A stretch of 64,000 nucleotides of DNA from Pedobacter suwonensis (GCF_900111825.1 NZ_FOJM01000001.1:112228-176227); one strand, 5' to 3'. Counted from the first letter of the stretch, positions 18,040-27,266 are shown. Translations and numbers: made by a program. The notes: generated by a model not told the origin, from the letters alone.

Positions 18040-18459
18040 TTAATTTAACCTCAAGTGCTGATTAAACCAAAAGTCGTGTACGGAATGTACGCACTTAACC
18101 AGGTTCTCGTAACCATCCGGTTTGGTGAGGTAAGCATTGGCTCCAAATTCTATCGATGCTTTTACATCGTCCGGATTATCGGATGTTGAAAATAAGATAA
18201 CCGGTACGGTTTTTAAATAAGGAATATCACGTATAAATTTCAATAAATCCAAACCGGATAAGCCCGGTAAGTTCAGGTCAAGCAGGATTAACTTTGGTTT
18301 GGTTTTATGTTCTGCAAAATGCTGAAGTTTTTTCAATGCCTCTACCCCATCTTCAACTATGGCCAGATTAAGCGTATCCTTAACTTCCTGTACAGCACTT
18401 TGCATAAAAAATGCATAGTCTATGTCATCTTCAACATAAAATATATCTGGTGTTCTCAT
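18040..18459 (-). CDS. Single-domain response regulator
   Basis: This 139-aa CheY-like receiver has the acidic pair E10/D11-D12 (YVEDD), the phospho-acceptor Asp61 in LILLDLNLPG, the Thr/Ser switch in LFSTSDN and the conserved Lys in YLTKPDG. There is no output domain. It begins immediately after the stop of the bacteriophytochrome gene (no intergenic bases), so it is very likely the kinase's phosphorylation partner (Rcp-like). It is followed by heme oxygenase. Confidence 0.92.
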   Translation of the reverse strand: MRTPDIFYVEDDIDYAFFMQSAVQEVKDTLNLAIVEDGVEALKKLQHFAEHKTKPKLILLDLNLPGLSGLDLLKFIRDIPYLKTVPVILFSTSDNPDDVKASIEFGANAYLTKPDGYENLVKCVHSVHDFWFNQHLRLN

Positions 18460-20673
18460 TTATCTGTTTTTAAAAGCTACAAAAAAGGTAGATCCAACAT
18501 TTAACTTACTTTCAAACCAAACCCTGCCATGATGTTTCTCTACAATCCTTTTTACTATAGCAAGCCCTACTCCTGATCCTTCAATATCTTTCACATTATC
18601 CATGCGCTTAAAAAGCTCAAAAACTCTGTCGTAATAACGGTTATCAATTCCTATACCATTATCTTTTACCGAATAGATGATTTCTCCCCCTTCTATATAC
18701 GCAGCAACTTCTACTTTGGGTTTGTCGGCATTTGAAGAGTATTTTACAGCATTTCCGATCAGATTGGTAAAAACCTGTGTAATCATGGTTTTATCTCCTT
18801 TGATATTGGGAAGTTGTCCTAAAACCAGGGTAACATGATCTGCTTTGTAGGCTGCCCAAACTTCGCTGGTGATGTCTCTTATTAAAGAGGCTATATCAAC
18901 TGTTTCAAAATTAATTTCAGAGCGGCCAACTCTTGCTAAATTTAAAATCTCTTTAATTAACAAGTTCATTTTATCGGCACCCACCAAAATTCTGCTTAAC
19001 ATTTTTTTACCTCCCTCATCTATGCTTTTGTTTTTAGACATCAGCTCTGCGTAGGTTTTAATAGAGGTAAGCGGTGTTCTTAAATCGTGCGACACGGTGT
19101 AGCTAAACGTATCCAGTTCTTCGTAAGCGGCCTGAAGTTTTTCATTAAGCGATCTGATCTCGTTTGCTTTTTTATTAATATCGGTAATGATAATTTCGCG
19201 TATCCTTAACACGGAGGCAATTTCTTCAGCCATCCATTTTTCTGAAGTATTATTAACAACCTCCGCCCAGATTTCGAAAGATTTACGTGGAGATAAACTC
19301 ATCAAACCATTTTCTGATGGAACTACAGCTTTGTCCGGATTTCCAGCCCAATTTACCTGTGTAATCATTTCCGGCTTAAACCAAATGATCATTTCGCCCA
19401 TTTCCTTATTGATCACGCATGAAAGAATGCCAGACGCTACAGATTTGTATTTCTGAGCCGGAGAATAGATTTCAGACAACCGATGGGTATAATATAACGA
19501 CTCATCGCTGGTGGTTTTTAACCAAAAAGCAAGGTCACTTATTTCTTCTGCTGATGGTACATTCCCAATAGTTTTAAGCTCGTTTTCAAAAATGATCGCC
19601 ACTCCGCTGGCTTTAGTGGCATCCAGAATGGTTCGTTTATGGGTGGTTATCGCTTCGATCAGATATTTATCCCGGTTTAAATGGTCTGACAGTATATTCG
19701 CGGTATTTTTAAATTGTTCAATAATTTTGGCATCTTCCTCTTCCTGGCGATATTCAAGCGCTGAAGAAAGAATCTGTCCGATTAACTTGGCACCCTCTCT
19801 TGCCTTATAATCTATAAATTTAGGGCTATAGTTATGGCAGGCAATCAACCCCCAAAGCTCGCCATGAGAAATCAGGGAAATACTAAAACTGGAGTGAACA
19901 CCCATGTTTTTCAAATATTGAATATGAATGGGTGATACGGCACGTAAGCCGCCGTTTGTTAAATCCAGCGCTTCACCCTCCTTAAATGTAATCACCTTCG
20001 AATCGGTTATGTTTACATCGGCAATTAACCTCGTTAAGTTGAGTTTATACAATTGTCTGGCCTGCTTTGGAATATCTGTTGCCGGATAGTGTAAGCCAAA
20101 AAACGCTTCCAAACCGGCTTCTTTTTCTTCTGCTACCACTTCACCATGGCCATCTTCTAAAAATTTATAAACCATAATCCGGTCGTAATTGATCAATCGT
20201 TTTACTTCCTTGGCAGCACCTTTTAACAAGGACTCTATGTTTTTTCCCTGAAGCATCGATGAGGCCGAGCGGCCTATAGAACTTTGAATGTCATATTGAA
20301 GTGTAACGGGTTCAAATTCCAATAACCAATCGTTTTTTGAGGAAGAAATAATCAGGTAAAAGGGATTTCCTTCAATTTCTATCGGATGCGGACTTATGGC
20401 ATCGAAACTTTTACGAATGATACCCAGCTTTAACAAATTCTCGATATGCAGAGCTGAATCCGGTTGGCTGATTAAATCATTTAATGTAGATAATGGGGAA
20501 TTTAATAAGCTTTTGGCATCTTGTTTTAAAAAATCTCCTGTATTTTCACTGATATAGGAAATGGTTGAGCTATTTTTATCAACAGCTATCAGAAAACCAT
20601 GTGATTGAATCTTGCCCGGTATATGAATTGGCTCTTGATCACAATTGGTCAGGTCTACAGAAAATTTACTCAT
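18460..20673 (-). CDS. bphP: Bacteriophytochrome histidine kinase
   Basis: This 737-aa red/far-red light sensor kinase has the order PAS-GAF-PHY-HisKA-HATPase. Cys11 in NCDQEPIHIPGKIQSHG is at the place where bacteriophytochromes attach biliverdin. The GAF domain has PATDIP (197-202) and the chromophore-pocket His in SPIH (250) and MGVH (260). PRKSF (462-466) is the PHY tongue motif. SHDLRTPL carries the phospho-acceptor His529; NGIGID and GSGVGLAIVKRIVEKHHG are ATP-binding boxes. It heads an operon with its response regulator and a heme oxygenase, a self-contained light-sensing cassette. Confidence 0.95.
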   Translation of the reverse strand: MSKFSVDLTNCDQEPIHIPGKIQSHGFLIAVDKNSSTISYISENTGDFLKQDAKSLLNSPLSTLNDLISQPDSALHIENLLKLGIIRKSFDAISPHPIEIEGNPFYLIISSSKNDWLLEFEPVTLQYDIQSSIGRSASSMLQGKNIESLLKGAAKEVKRLINYDRIMVYKFLEDGHGEVVAEEKEAGLEAFFGLHYPATDIPKQARQLYKLNLTRLIADVNITDSKVITFKEGEALDLTNGGLRAVSPIHIQYLKNMGVHSSFSISLISHGELWGLIACHNYSPKFIDYKAREGAKLIGQILSSALEYRQEEEDAKIIEQFKNTANILSDHLNRDKYLIEAITTHKRTILDATKASGVAIIFENELKTIGNVPSAEEISDLAFWLKTTSDESLYYTHRLSEIYSPAQKYKSVASGILSCVINKEMGEMIIWFKPEMITQVNWAGNPDKAVVPSENGLMSLSPRKSFEIWAEVVNNTSEKWMAEEIASVLRIREIIITDINKKANEIRSLNEKLQAAYEELDTFSYTVSHDLRTPLTSIKTYAELMSKNKSIDEGGKKMLSRILVGADKMNLLIKEILNLARVGRSEINFETVDIASLIRDITSEVWAAYKADHVTLVLGQLPNIKGDKTMITQVFTNLIGNAVKYSSNADKPKVEVAAYIEGGEIIYSVKDNGIGIDNRYYDRVFELFKRMDNVKDIEGSGVGLAIVKRIVEKHHGRVWFESKLNVGSTFFVAFKNR

Positions 20674-20760
20674 GTGTTTGATGTTGCAACATATTTAATC
20701 TCGCAAATTAACAATTTTAAAGCCTAATTTTAGAATGTCTCTAATTTGATAAATTCAGAT

Positions 20761-20788
20761 TTGAGATTTATTTTTTGTTATATATTTG
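20761..20788 (+). promoter_or_regulatory. Promoter of the 122-aa response regulator
   Basis: TTG at 20,761-20,763 and TATATTTG at 20,781-20,788 form a Bacteroidetes-type promoter with a slightly short 17-bp spacer. The start codon is 30 bp further on. Confidence 0.5.
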
Positions 20789-20817
20789 TTTGAATTTAAA
20801 AAAAAACCATTCAAACT

Positions 20818-21186
20818 TTGGCAAAGAAAAACATTTTGGTGATTGAAGATAACCATGCAATCCTAGACGTTATCACACTTATTTTAGAGAGCGAAGCATT
20901 TAACGTTGAGGGATTAAATAAGGGTGCTGATTTTATTAACCATGTTCAGGAATTCAATCCAGACGTAATCATCATGGATATTATGCTCCCTGACGTTGAC
21001 GGAAGGGTCCTTTTAAAGGAACTTAAAAATTCCGGGGCTACAAAGAACATTCCGGTTTTGATGATTTCCGCCCGGTATAATGCCAGCAACTATGCACTTG
21101 ATGGTGTAGAGGCGGATGACTTTATGGCCAAACCTTTCAACATTGATGAGTTAATGGATAAGATTTACGCTTTATTAAAAAGCTAA
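20818..21186 (+). CDS. Single-domain response regulator (TTG start)
   Basis: This 122-aa CheY-like receiver has VIEDN acidic residues (9-11), phospho-acceptor Asp54 in IIMDIMLPD, a MISAR switch and FMAKPF lysine. It has no output domain. The only suitable start is TTG at 20,818; no ATG is in frame upstream before the promoter-like box. It is divergent from the phytochrome operon, 144 bp apart, so it may belong to the same light-responsive network, but that is inference. It is convergent with the MscS-like gene, with only 4 bp between stops. Confidence 0.85.
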   Translation: MAKKNILVIEDNHAILDVITLILESEAFNVEGLNKGADFINHVQEFNPDVIIMDIMLPDVDGRVLLKELKNSGATKNIPVLMISARYNASNYALDGVEADDFMAKPFNIDELMDKIYALLKS

Positions 21187-21190
21187 ATTT

Positions 21191-21997
21191 TTAGTCAGGC
21201 ATACCCGGTAATTTTATTCCTCCAAGTTTTAGGTTTTTCATCAGCACTTCCAGAAATGAAAGCTTGGTATCGGTAAATCCATGCGCATTTACCCAGATAT
21301 TTAAACTTGCTTTGAAACCGTTATCCTCTAAAGAGGATACACCAATTCTCCTTTCGGGGGTTTTTAAGCAAGACTTAAACTCATCCACCGTTTTATTAAA
21401 AATGGAAACTACTTTTTCGTAATCTATTCCGTAGCTAAATTTAATTTCTATATCCAATCTGCGGGTGCCTTCCCTGCTGATGTTGATAATCACCTCATTA
21501 GATAGTTTACTGTTGGGTATCACCACAGTTCTGTTATCAAATGTTTTCACAATGGTATAAAATATCTGTATTGAGGCTACTGTTCCTTCCTGGCCCTGCG
21601 CAATGATGTTATCTCCGGCAACAAATGGTTTCAGGAGTAAAATCAATACACCGCTGGCAAAATTTTGCAGGGTGCCCGACAACGCCAAACCTGCCGCAAC
21701 GCCAATACCACCAATCAGCACAGTTAAAAAAGTAAGCTGAATGCCAATAACCTGCATCACGGTAAGAACAAGCAAAACCCTCAAAGTAATGATGATCAGG
21801 CTTGTTAAAAAAGGTCGTAGTGACGGATTGATGTCTTTACGGTGCATGCCGCCCTGCATCCATTTTCCCAGCAGCTTAATGAGCCATAAGCCAAAAATAA
21901 GCAGTATGATCCCTAAAATTACTGAAGGTCCCCTGTCTATTATCCAATCGTAAGCTTTATCATAAAAACGGTTTACATTACCCGCATCAACTTTCAT
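21191..21997 (-). CDS. Small-conductance mechanosensitive channel (MscS family)
   Basis: This 268-aa protein has three membrane segments (about 20-50, 65-90, 95-130). The TM3 pore helix ALSGTLQNFASGVLILLLKPF follows GVAAGLALSG, and a beta domain begins at IIAQGQEGTVASIQIFYTIVKTFDNRTVVIPNS, all typical of MscS. It opens under membrane tension to release solutes in osmotic downshock. I use the ATG at 21,997; the longer frame would need a TTG. It follows the 50-aa Lys-rich gene by 21 bp and the SpoIIAA-like gene, probably one operon. Confidence 0.92.
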   Translation of the reverse strand: MKVDAGNVNRFYDKAYDWIIDRGPSVILGIILLIFGLWLIKLLGKWMQGGMHRKDINPSLRPFLTSLIIITLRVLLVLTVMQVIGIQLTFLTVLIGGIGVAAGLALSGTLQNFASGVLILLLKPFVAGDNIIAQGQEGTVASIQIFYTIVKTFDNRTVVIPNSKLSNEVIINISREGTRRLDIEIKFSYGIDYEKVVSIFNKTVDEFKSCLKTPERRIGVSSLEDNGFKASLNIWVNAHGFTDTKLSFLEVLMKNLKLGGIKLPGMPD

Positions 21998-22018
21998 AAT
22001 GGTATTCAATGTATCTGA

Positions 22019-22171
22019 TTATTGTTTTTTCTTTTTAGCTGATTTGTCTTTGGTTACATCCACTTTCTCCGCATCTTTTGCTGATGTCACTTTATCATCA
22101 GCACCTTTGGCTTTAACATTTTTCGGTGCAGTAGCCTTGCTACTTTCGGCCGATGTTTTTGAATCTTTCAT
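22019..22171 (-). CDS. Small Lys/Ala/Ser-rich protein, 50 aa
   Basis: This short frame encodes MKDSKTSAESSKATAPKNVK, then AKGADDKVTSAKDAEKVDVT, KDKSAKKKKQ. It is highly charged, with no hydrophobic core, probably disordered, and ends in a Lys-rich tail that could bind nucleic acid or acidic lipids. It lies 12 bp after the SpoIIAA-like stop and 21 bp before the MscS start on the same strand, which argues for a real co-transcribed gene. No family is recognised. Confidence 0.6.
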   Translation of the reverse strand: MKDSKTSAESSKATAPKNVKAKGADDKVTSAKDAEKVDVTKDKSAKKKKQ

Positions 22172-22183
22172 ATAGTTTAATCG

Positions 22184-22552
22184 TTAATCTTCAGCATTAA
22201 GCCAGGCTTTTGCATCTTCTATTTCTTCAGGTTTAAAGCCTTTCGACTGACCAGGTGTAGCGATGGTGAATACATCAGTAAACCACTCCACTCCTTTTTC
22301 AGCGCTTACAACTGCAATTTTTTTCCATTTACTGAAATTTTGCAGGCCCGCTTTAATGTCTTGTGCCCATGCACCGGCCGTAAAATTTTTTACGTCAGTT
22401 TCCAATACCAGCAAATACCTGATTTCTTTAAACCTCCTGGCCGTCCTTTGCAAACCAGTTAATAAAACGCTTTTAATATCATCACTGGTAACTTCTCCCG
22501 TGGCCCTTACGCCAAAAATGTGATCTGGTAGTCCTGTAATTTCTGTCAACAT
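22184..22552 (-). CDS. SpoIIAA-like (STAS-type) protein
   Basis: This 122-aa protein of the SpoIIAA-like family starts MLTEITGLPDHIFGVRATGEVTSDD and has KEIRYLLVLETDVKNFTAGAWAQDIKAGL and KKIAVVSAEKGVEWFTDVF, the usual strand-helix order. The family resembles anti-sigma-factor antagonists and lipid-binding CRAL-TRIO-like folds; its role is not established. It appears to be first in a cluster with the 50-aa Lys-rich protein and MscS, suggesting an osmotic or membrane-stress set. Confidence 0.8.
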   Translation of the reverse strand: MLTEITGLPDHIFGVRATGEVTSDDIKSVLLTGLQRTARRFKEIRYLLVLETDVKNFTAGAWAQDIKAGLQNFSKWKKIAVVSAEKGVEWFTDVFTIATPGQSKGFKPEEIEDAKAWLNAED

Positions 22553-22691
22553 AAATTATTCGTTTATTTAAGAACAGATTAAGCTGTCAAGAAGTTTGCC
22601 ATTTATATAAATTCTGAAAAGTTGTGTTATCATAAAAACACTTGTATTACCGATTACGTTATAAAGCCGTATTAAAAAGTAAAACAACCCT

Positions 22692-23810
22692 ATGAAAAAC
22701 AATCTGCTAAAACCTATTATTCTGGCTTTTGGAACAACCATTTTGCTTTCAGCCTGTACTGGCGAAACAAAAAATACAACAGTTACAGATTCTTCCATGA
22801 CTGATTCTACACAGATGGCGACATTAAAGCCTGCCGGACCTGCACCGGAATGGGGCAAAACGATCAGACCTGAAATGCAGGTAATAATAGAAAAGTTAAG
22901 CAGTTATGGTGATCAACCCATAGAAACTTTAAGTGCTGCTGATGCACGTAAGAACCATACCCCAACAGATGCGGTAATGGACTTAGCCAAACAAAATAAT
23001 ATTGCGGTACCAATGCCTAAGGTAGATACCACTGGAAAGGATATTGATGCCGATAACGGGAAGGTTCACCTGCGTATTTACACGCCTAAAGTTGGAAACG
23101 GGCCTTACCCGCTCATTGTTTATTATCATGGCGGTGGTTTTGTTATTGCTAATGTGGATGTTTATCATGCATCTGCCCAGGCCCTGGCAGAGCAAGTGGG
23201 CGCAATTGTCGTTTCTGTGGCTTACCGCCTGGCGCCAGAGAATAAATTTCCTACGGCGCACAATGATGCATTTGCAGCTTACGAATGGGCAGTTAAAAAT
23301 GCTGTAGACTTAAAGGCAGACCCGGCAAAAATTGCTGTAGCTGGCGAAAGTGCGGGTGGAAATTTAGCAGCAAACGTTTCTATTATGGCCAGAAACAAAC
23401 ACATTATGCTTCCTGTACACGAAGTTTTGATCTATCCCATTGCACAAGAGGATATGAATACCGAGTCTTATAAAATGTATGCGAATGCAAAGCCTTTAAA
23501 TAAAGCGATGATGGGCTGGTTTACAGAAAAATACCTCAATAGCACGATCGAAGCGCAAGATCCAAAGATATCATTGGTTGATGCCAATTTAAGCGGACTT
23601 CCATCAACCACGATCATCACCGCCGAAATAGATCCTTTGCATGATGATGGCGTAATGTTGGCTGATAAGCTTAAAGCTGCCGGGGTAAAAGTTAATCTTA
23701 AAAATTATGAGGGTGTAACACACGAGTTTTTTGGCATGTCGCTTCTTGTACCAGAAGCTAAAGCCGCACAGGCGTATGTTGCTGACCAGTTAAAAGCTGC
23801 TTTTAAGTAA
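22692..23810 (+). CDS. Alpha/beta hydrolase lipoprotein (HSL-type esterase)
   Basis: This 372-aa protein has a lipoprotein signal (ILAFGTTILLSAC, Cys22 lipidated) and a Thr/Ser-rich linker. The hormone-sensitive-lipase fold shows the oxyanion motif HGGGF, the nucleophile Ser in GESAGG, the catalytic Asp in EIDPLHDDG and His in GVTHEFFG. It should hydrolyse short-chain or acetyl esters at the cell envelope. It is monocistronic, with a hairpin right after the stop. The start is fixed by the signal peptide. Confidence 0.9.
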   Translation: MKNNLLKPIILAFGTTILLSACTGETKNTTVTDSSMTDSTQMATLKPAGPAPEWGKTIRPEMQVIIEKLSSYGDQPIETLSAADARKNHTPTDAVMDLAKQNNIAVPMPKVDTTGKDIDADNGKVHLRIYTPKVGNGPYPLIVYYHGGGFVIANVDVYHASAQALAEQVGAIVVSVAYRLAPENKFPTAHNDAFAAYEWAVKNAVDLKADPAKIAVAGESAGGNLAANVSIMARNKHIMLPVHEVLIYPIAQEDMNTESYKMYANAKPLNKAMMGWFTEKYLNSTIEAQDPKISLVDANLSGLPSTTIITAEIDPLHDDGVMLADKLKAAGVKVNLKNYEGVTHEFFGMSLLVPEAKAAQAYVADQLKAAFK

Positions 23811-23816
23811 AATCAG

Positions 23817-23846
23817 CTGCATTGGAGTGGAAACACTTCAATGCAG
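23817..23846 (+). terminator. Hairpin after the esterase gene
   Basis: CTGCATTG pairs with CAATGCAG and AGTG with CACT over a GAAA tetraloop, with one G.T pair between. It starts 6 bp after the stop. The T-tail is weak. Confidence 0.6.
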
Positions 23847-23894
23847 CCTCGTATGTGCGCTCAGTTGAAACTTTAAAAAATTCCTCTTCCAACC

Positions 23895-23946
23895 TAATAA
23901 CTGCAAACTGACAACTGCAAACCGCTAACTGAATACTGCAAACTGT
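23895..23946. repeat. Degenerate AACTG microrepeats
   Basis: Five blocks of the form aactgcaaactg / gacaactgcaaacc lie directly downstream of the Ku stop codon. They resemble the array at 2,080-2,150. No function is known. Confidence 0.6.
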
Positions 23947-24717
23947 CTAAGCTCCTTTCTTCGAACCCAGACTCTGCATCAACTGGTCATACAAATCATC
24001 ACTTGAAGCTTTTTTCGGTTTCATCTTTTTAACGGTAGCCCGCTTTCCTTTGGCCTTGGCTTTAATAATTTTCAGTAATTCATTACTGTAATCATCTTTG
24101 AATGTACTCAGGTCAAATTTTGAGCTGTATTGTTTAATCAGGGCCAGTCCTACATCCATTTCTTTTTTAGTGATGCTGATATCATCCGCCTTATTAATTT
24201 CGGATAAACTTCTGATTTCCTGGTCAAACCTAATTTTTGTGATGACAATAACGTTTTCCATGGGATGGATAACACAAAGATTTTCGGTATTCCTTAACAC
24301 AAACCTGGCCACGCCGGCTTTGCCAGATTTCTGTAAGGCTTTTAACAATAAGCTATAGGCCTTTCTACCCTGCTTTTCAGGTTCGGTATAATAAGATGTT
24401 TCGTAGTAAATGGGATTAATATCTTTGATATCAACAAAATTTTCGAGTTCAATAATCTTTGTTTTTTCAGGTGCAGCCTCTTCAAAATCATGTTTGTCTA
24501 AAATGATGTACCTGTCCTTTAAAAAGTAACCTTTTACGATCTTATCATAAGGTACCTCTTTTTGTGTATTTTCATTTACCCTCAAAAATTTAATCTTGGC
24601 ATGGTCGCGTTCGTCAAGCATATCCAAATCAAGGTTACTGTTCTGGACACCGGAAAATAACTTAACCGGAATATTTACCAAACCAAATCCAATTGAACCT
24701 TTCCATATTGATCTCAT
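23947..24717 (-). CDS. ku: Non-homologous end joining protein Ku
   Basis: This 256-aa protein starts MRSIWKGSIGFGLVNIPVKLFSG, the classic bacterial Ku start. It continues with DERDHAKIKFLRVNENTQKEVPYDKIVKGY, ELENFVDIKDINPIYYETSYYTEPEK and LLLKALQKSGKAGVARFVLR. The homodimer binds DNA ends and recruits the ligase LigD for end joining. The C-terminal tail is short and Lys-rich. No ligD is in this window, so the partner must be elsewhere. It is divergent from the glycosyltransferase gene. Confidence 0.95.
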   Translation of the reverse strand: MRSIWKGSIGFGLVNIPVKLFSGVQNSNLDLDMLDERDHAKIKFLRVNENTQKEVPYDKIVKGYFLKDRYIILDKHDFEEAAPEKTKIIELENFVDIKDINPIYYETSYYTEPEKQGRKAYSLLLKALQKSGKAGVARFVLRNTENLCVIHPMENVIVITKIRFDQEIRSLSEINKADDISITKKEMDVGLALIKQYSSKFDLSTFKDDYSNELLKIIKAKAKGKRATVKKMKPKKASSDDLYDQLMQSLGSKKGA

Positions 24718-24936
24718 AGCGAAATGTTTAAAATATTAACCTATTAACAGGTGTCTAAACTTATTGTTTTGGGTTTGCAAGCCGTAAATCGTCCAAACAG
24801 CAAACTATTTGGAACCAATAATGTTATTTAACCATAACCTTATAGAAATACTTGTGAAACTATTATGATTTTTCAAAGTAATAAAGGGAACGAAGAGATC
24901 ACGATTGTGTAATTACCATTGAAAACATTTATAAAG

Positions 24937-27207
24937 ATGAAAATAGCCTATATTTCTACCTATCCGCCCCGTGAGTGTGGTTTAGCTACCTTCAACCAAA
25001 ATTTAGTTAATGCTTTAAGTTTAAATCCTACCTACGATGCCAGCAAGAGTTTTGTAGTGGCCATGAATGAGTCGGATGATGTAAACGAACATCAGTACCC
25101 GGGCGAAGTAAAATTTGTTATCCGACAACAAAATCAACAGGATTATATTGAAGCAGCTGATTTTATCAATAACAGTGATATAGATACTTGTATTATTGAA
25201 CATGAATTTGGCATATATGGTGGTAATAGCGGTGTTTTTTTGCTTTCACTAATTAACCGGTTAAAAAAACCTTTCATCACTATTTTGCATACGGTTTTGA
25301 AAGAACCAAATTTTATGCAGCAAACCATTATCAAGGAGATTGCATCTAAAACGGCTAAATTGGTAGTAATGAGCAAAAAGGCAGTAATGTTTTTAACAAG
25401 CATATACCAGATTCCACAGGCATCTATTAAGTTAATAGAACATGGTGTTCCTGATTTAGAACCGATCGTTAATAATCAAATCGAACAGAGTGATTTATTT
25501 AAGGGTAAGAAAGTACTTTTTACTTTTGGTCTGATTAGCAGAAATAAAGGTTTAGAAACCGTAATCAATGCTTTACCGGATATCGTAGCAAAACATCCTG
25601 ATGTTTTATACCTGATTTTAGGAAATACCCATCCTGGTGTAGTTAAACACAACGGCGAAGAATATCGCGATAGTTTGAAGGCCCTGGCAAAAGATTTAGG
25701 TGTAGAAAAGAATATCGCTTTCGTCAATAAATTCGTTTCGGAAGAAGAACTGCATCAATATTTAACCGCATGCCATTTATACATTACTCCCTATTTAAAT
25801 GAAGCCCAGATTACCAGCGGTACCTTATCATACGCTATTGGCGCTGGTGCGGCAGTAATTTCTACACCTTACTGGCATGCACAGGAATTATTGGCCGATA
25901 ACAGAGGTAAATTATTTGATTTTAAAGATCATCATAAACTGGCAGCAATTGTTAATGATCTTTTAAGCGACAGCGATAAATATCACAAACTGAAGCAGAA
26001 TGCATATGAGTACGGATTAAACCTTCGCTGGCCGGCGATCGGAAGTATTTATCTCAATGTATTGAATGAAGCGCTATCTGCAGGGACGAAAACAGAGCGG
26101 TCAATCCCGCCGATTATCGACGTAGAAGGAATGCCTGCTTTGAATTTAAGTCACATTGCTCTACTAACAGATGATACCGGAATTATACAACATGCCCGCT
26201 TTGGCATTCCGAATTTAAAAGAAGGTTATTGCATTGATGATAATGCGCGGGCATTGATTATGTCCATTATGGCTGTGGAGCAGAATAAAAACCGAAGGGC
26301 TTTAGCTTTTATGCCAATATACCTCAGTTTTATTCAGTACATGCAAACAGAAGATGGAAATTTCAGGAATTTCCTGAGTTTTAACAGACAATTTTTAGAT
26401 GAGGTTGGCTCTGAAGATTCATTCGGCAGGACCATTTGGGCATTAGGTTATCTGGTTTCCAGCGCACCGAATAATTCCTATCGGGAGTTTGGCCGCGAAC
26501 TTTTTTCTCATTCGGTAAAACACTTTAAAGAACTAAAATATCTGCGCGGAAAGGCAAATACGGTTATTGGTTTATCTTATTACCTGAATGCTCATCCAGG
26601 AGATGAATTGATTAGCCAGGAGATTAATATGCTGGCAAGTTCATTGGTGGCATCATATAAAGAAAATAAAGATGGAGACTGGCATTGGTTTGAAGATATT
26701 CTGACTTATGATAATGCCATTCTTCCTTTAGCTTTGCTTCATCATTATGATGTTACAGGCAACAAGGAATCGTACCAGGTAGCTATGGAAAGTATTAAAT
26801 TCCTGAACAGTTTCTCTTTTGAAAACGGATACCTGAATCCCGTTGGAAATGCCGGCTGGATGAAAAAGCATGGTAAAAACCCTATTTATGATCAACAGGC
26901 TATAGAAACAATGGCCATGGTTTTATTGTATGCTAAAACTTATGAGATTACTAAAGATGATCAATACCTGAACCTGATGCACATCAGTTATAAATGGTTT
27001 CTAGGCGAAAACAGCCTTCACATCCCATTGTACGATTATGAAACCCATGGCTGTGCGGATGGATTGCAGTTTAACAGTGTGAACAGAAATCAAGGTGCCG
27101 AAAGTACATTGGCTTATTTTATCTCGCACTTGGCGATTTTAAAAATTGCTGAAGTAGAATATGAAACTTTGTCTTCACCACTAATGGAGACAGAGAAGAT
27201 CAGTTAG
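24937..27207 (+). CDS. GT4 glycosyltransferase fused to an alpha/alpha-barrel domain
   Basis: This 756-aa protein starts at the ATG at 24,937 (the longer frame would need a TTG). Residues 1 to about 390 form a GT-B fold glycosyltransferase of family GT4: MKIAYISTYPPRECGLATF, LFTFGLISRNKGLETVI, and ACHLYITPYLNEAQITSGTLSYAIGAGAAVISTPYWHA. From about 420 to the end lies a second, all-helical part (GYCIDDNARALIMSIMAVEQN, EDSFGRTIWALGYLV, DQQAIETMAMVLLYAKTY) like (alpha/alpha)6 glycosidase folds. It faces a GH130 phosphorylase gene tail to tail, which suggests mannoside metabolism; the substrate is unproven. Confidence 0.85.
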   Translation: MKIAYISTYPPRECGLATFNQNLVNALSLNPTYDASKSFVVAMNESDDVNEHQYPGEVKFVIRQQNQQDYIEAADFINNSDIDTCIIEHEFGIYGGNSGVFLLSLINRLKKPFITILHTVLKEPNFMQQTIIKEIASKTAKLVVMSKKAVMFLTSIYQIPQASIKLIEHGVPDLEPIVNNQIEQSDLFKGKKVLFTFGLISRNKGLETVINALPDIVAKHPDVLYLILGNTHPGVVKHNGEEYRDSLKALAKDLGVEKNIAFVNKFVSEEELHQYLTACHLYITPYLNEAQITSGTLSYAIGAGAAVISTPYWHAQELLADNRGKLFDFKDHHKLAAIVNDLLSDSDKYHKLKQNAYEYGLNLRWPAIGSIYLNVLNEALSAGTKTERSIPPIIDVEGMPALNLSHIALLTDDTGIIQHARFGIPNLKEGYCIDDNARALIMSIMAVEQNKNRRALAFMPIYLSFIQYMQTEDGNFRNFLSFNRQFLDEVGSEDSFGRTIWALGYLVSSAPNNSYREFGRELFSHSVKHFKELKYLRGKANTVIGLSYYLNAHPGDELISQEINMLASSLVASYKENKDGDWHWFEDILTYDNAILPLALLHHYDVTGNKESYQVAMESIKFLNSFSFENGYLNPVGNAGWMKKHGKNPIYDQQAIETMAMVLLYAKTYEITKDDQYLNLMHISYKWFLGENSLHIPLYDYETHGCADGLQFNSVNRNQGAESTLAYFISHLAILKIAEVEYETLSSPLMETEKIS

Positions 27208-27233
27208 ATCAAAAGACTTACACGGAGATATTA

Positions 27234-27266
27234 AAAGCTGGTTCGAAATGAATCAGCTTTTTTTTT
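27234..27266 (+). terminator. Terminator of the GT4 fusion gene
   Basis: AAAGCTG (27,234-27,240) pairs with CAGCTTT (27,254-27,260), followed by six more T. It lies 26 bp after the stop. Confidence 0.85.

Noticed and set aside
22568..22858. Minus-strand 96-aa frame over the esterase start
   Set aside because: It overlaps the signal peptide coding region of a well-supported lipoprotein gene.
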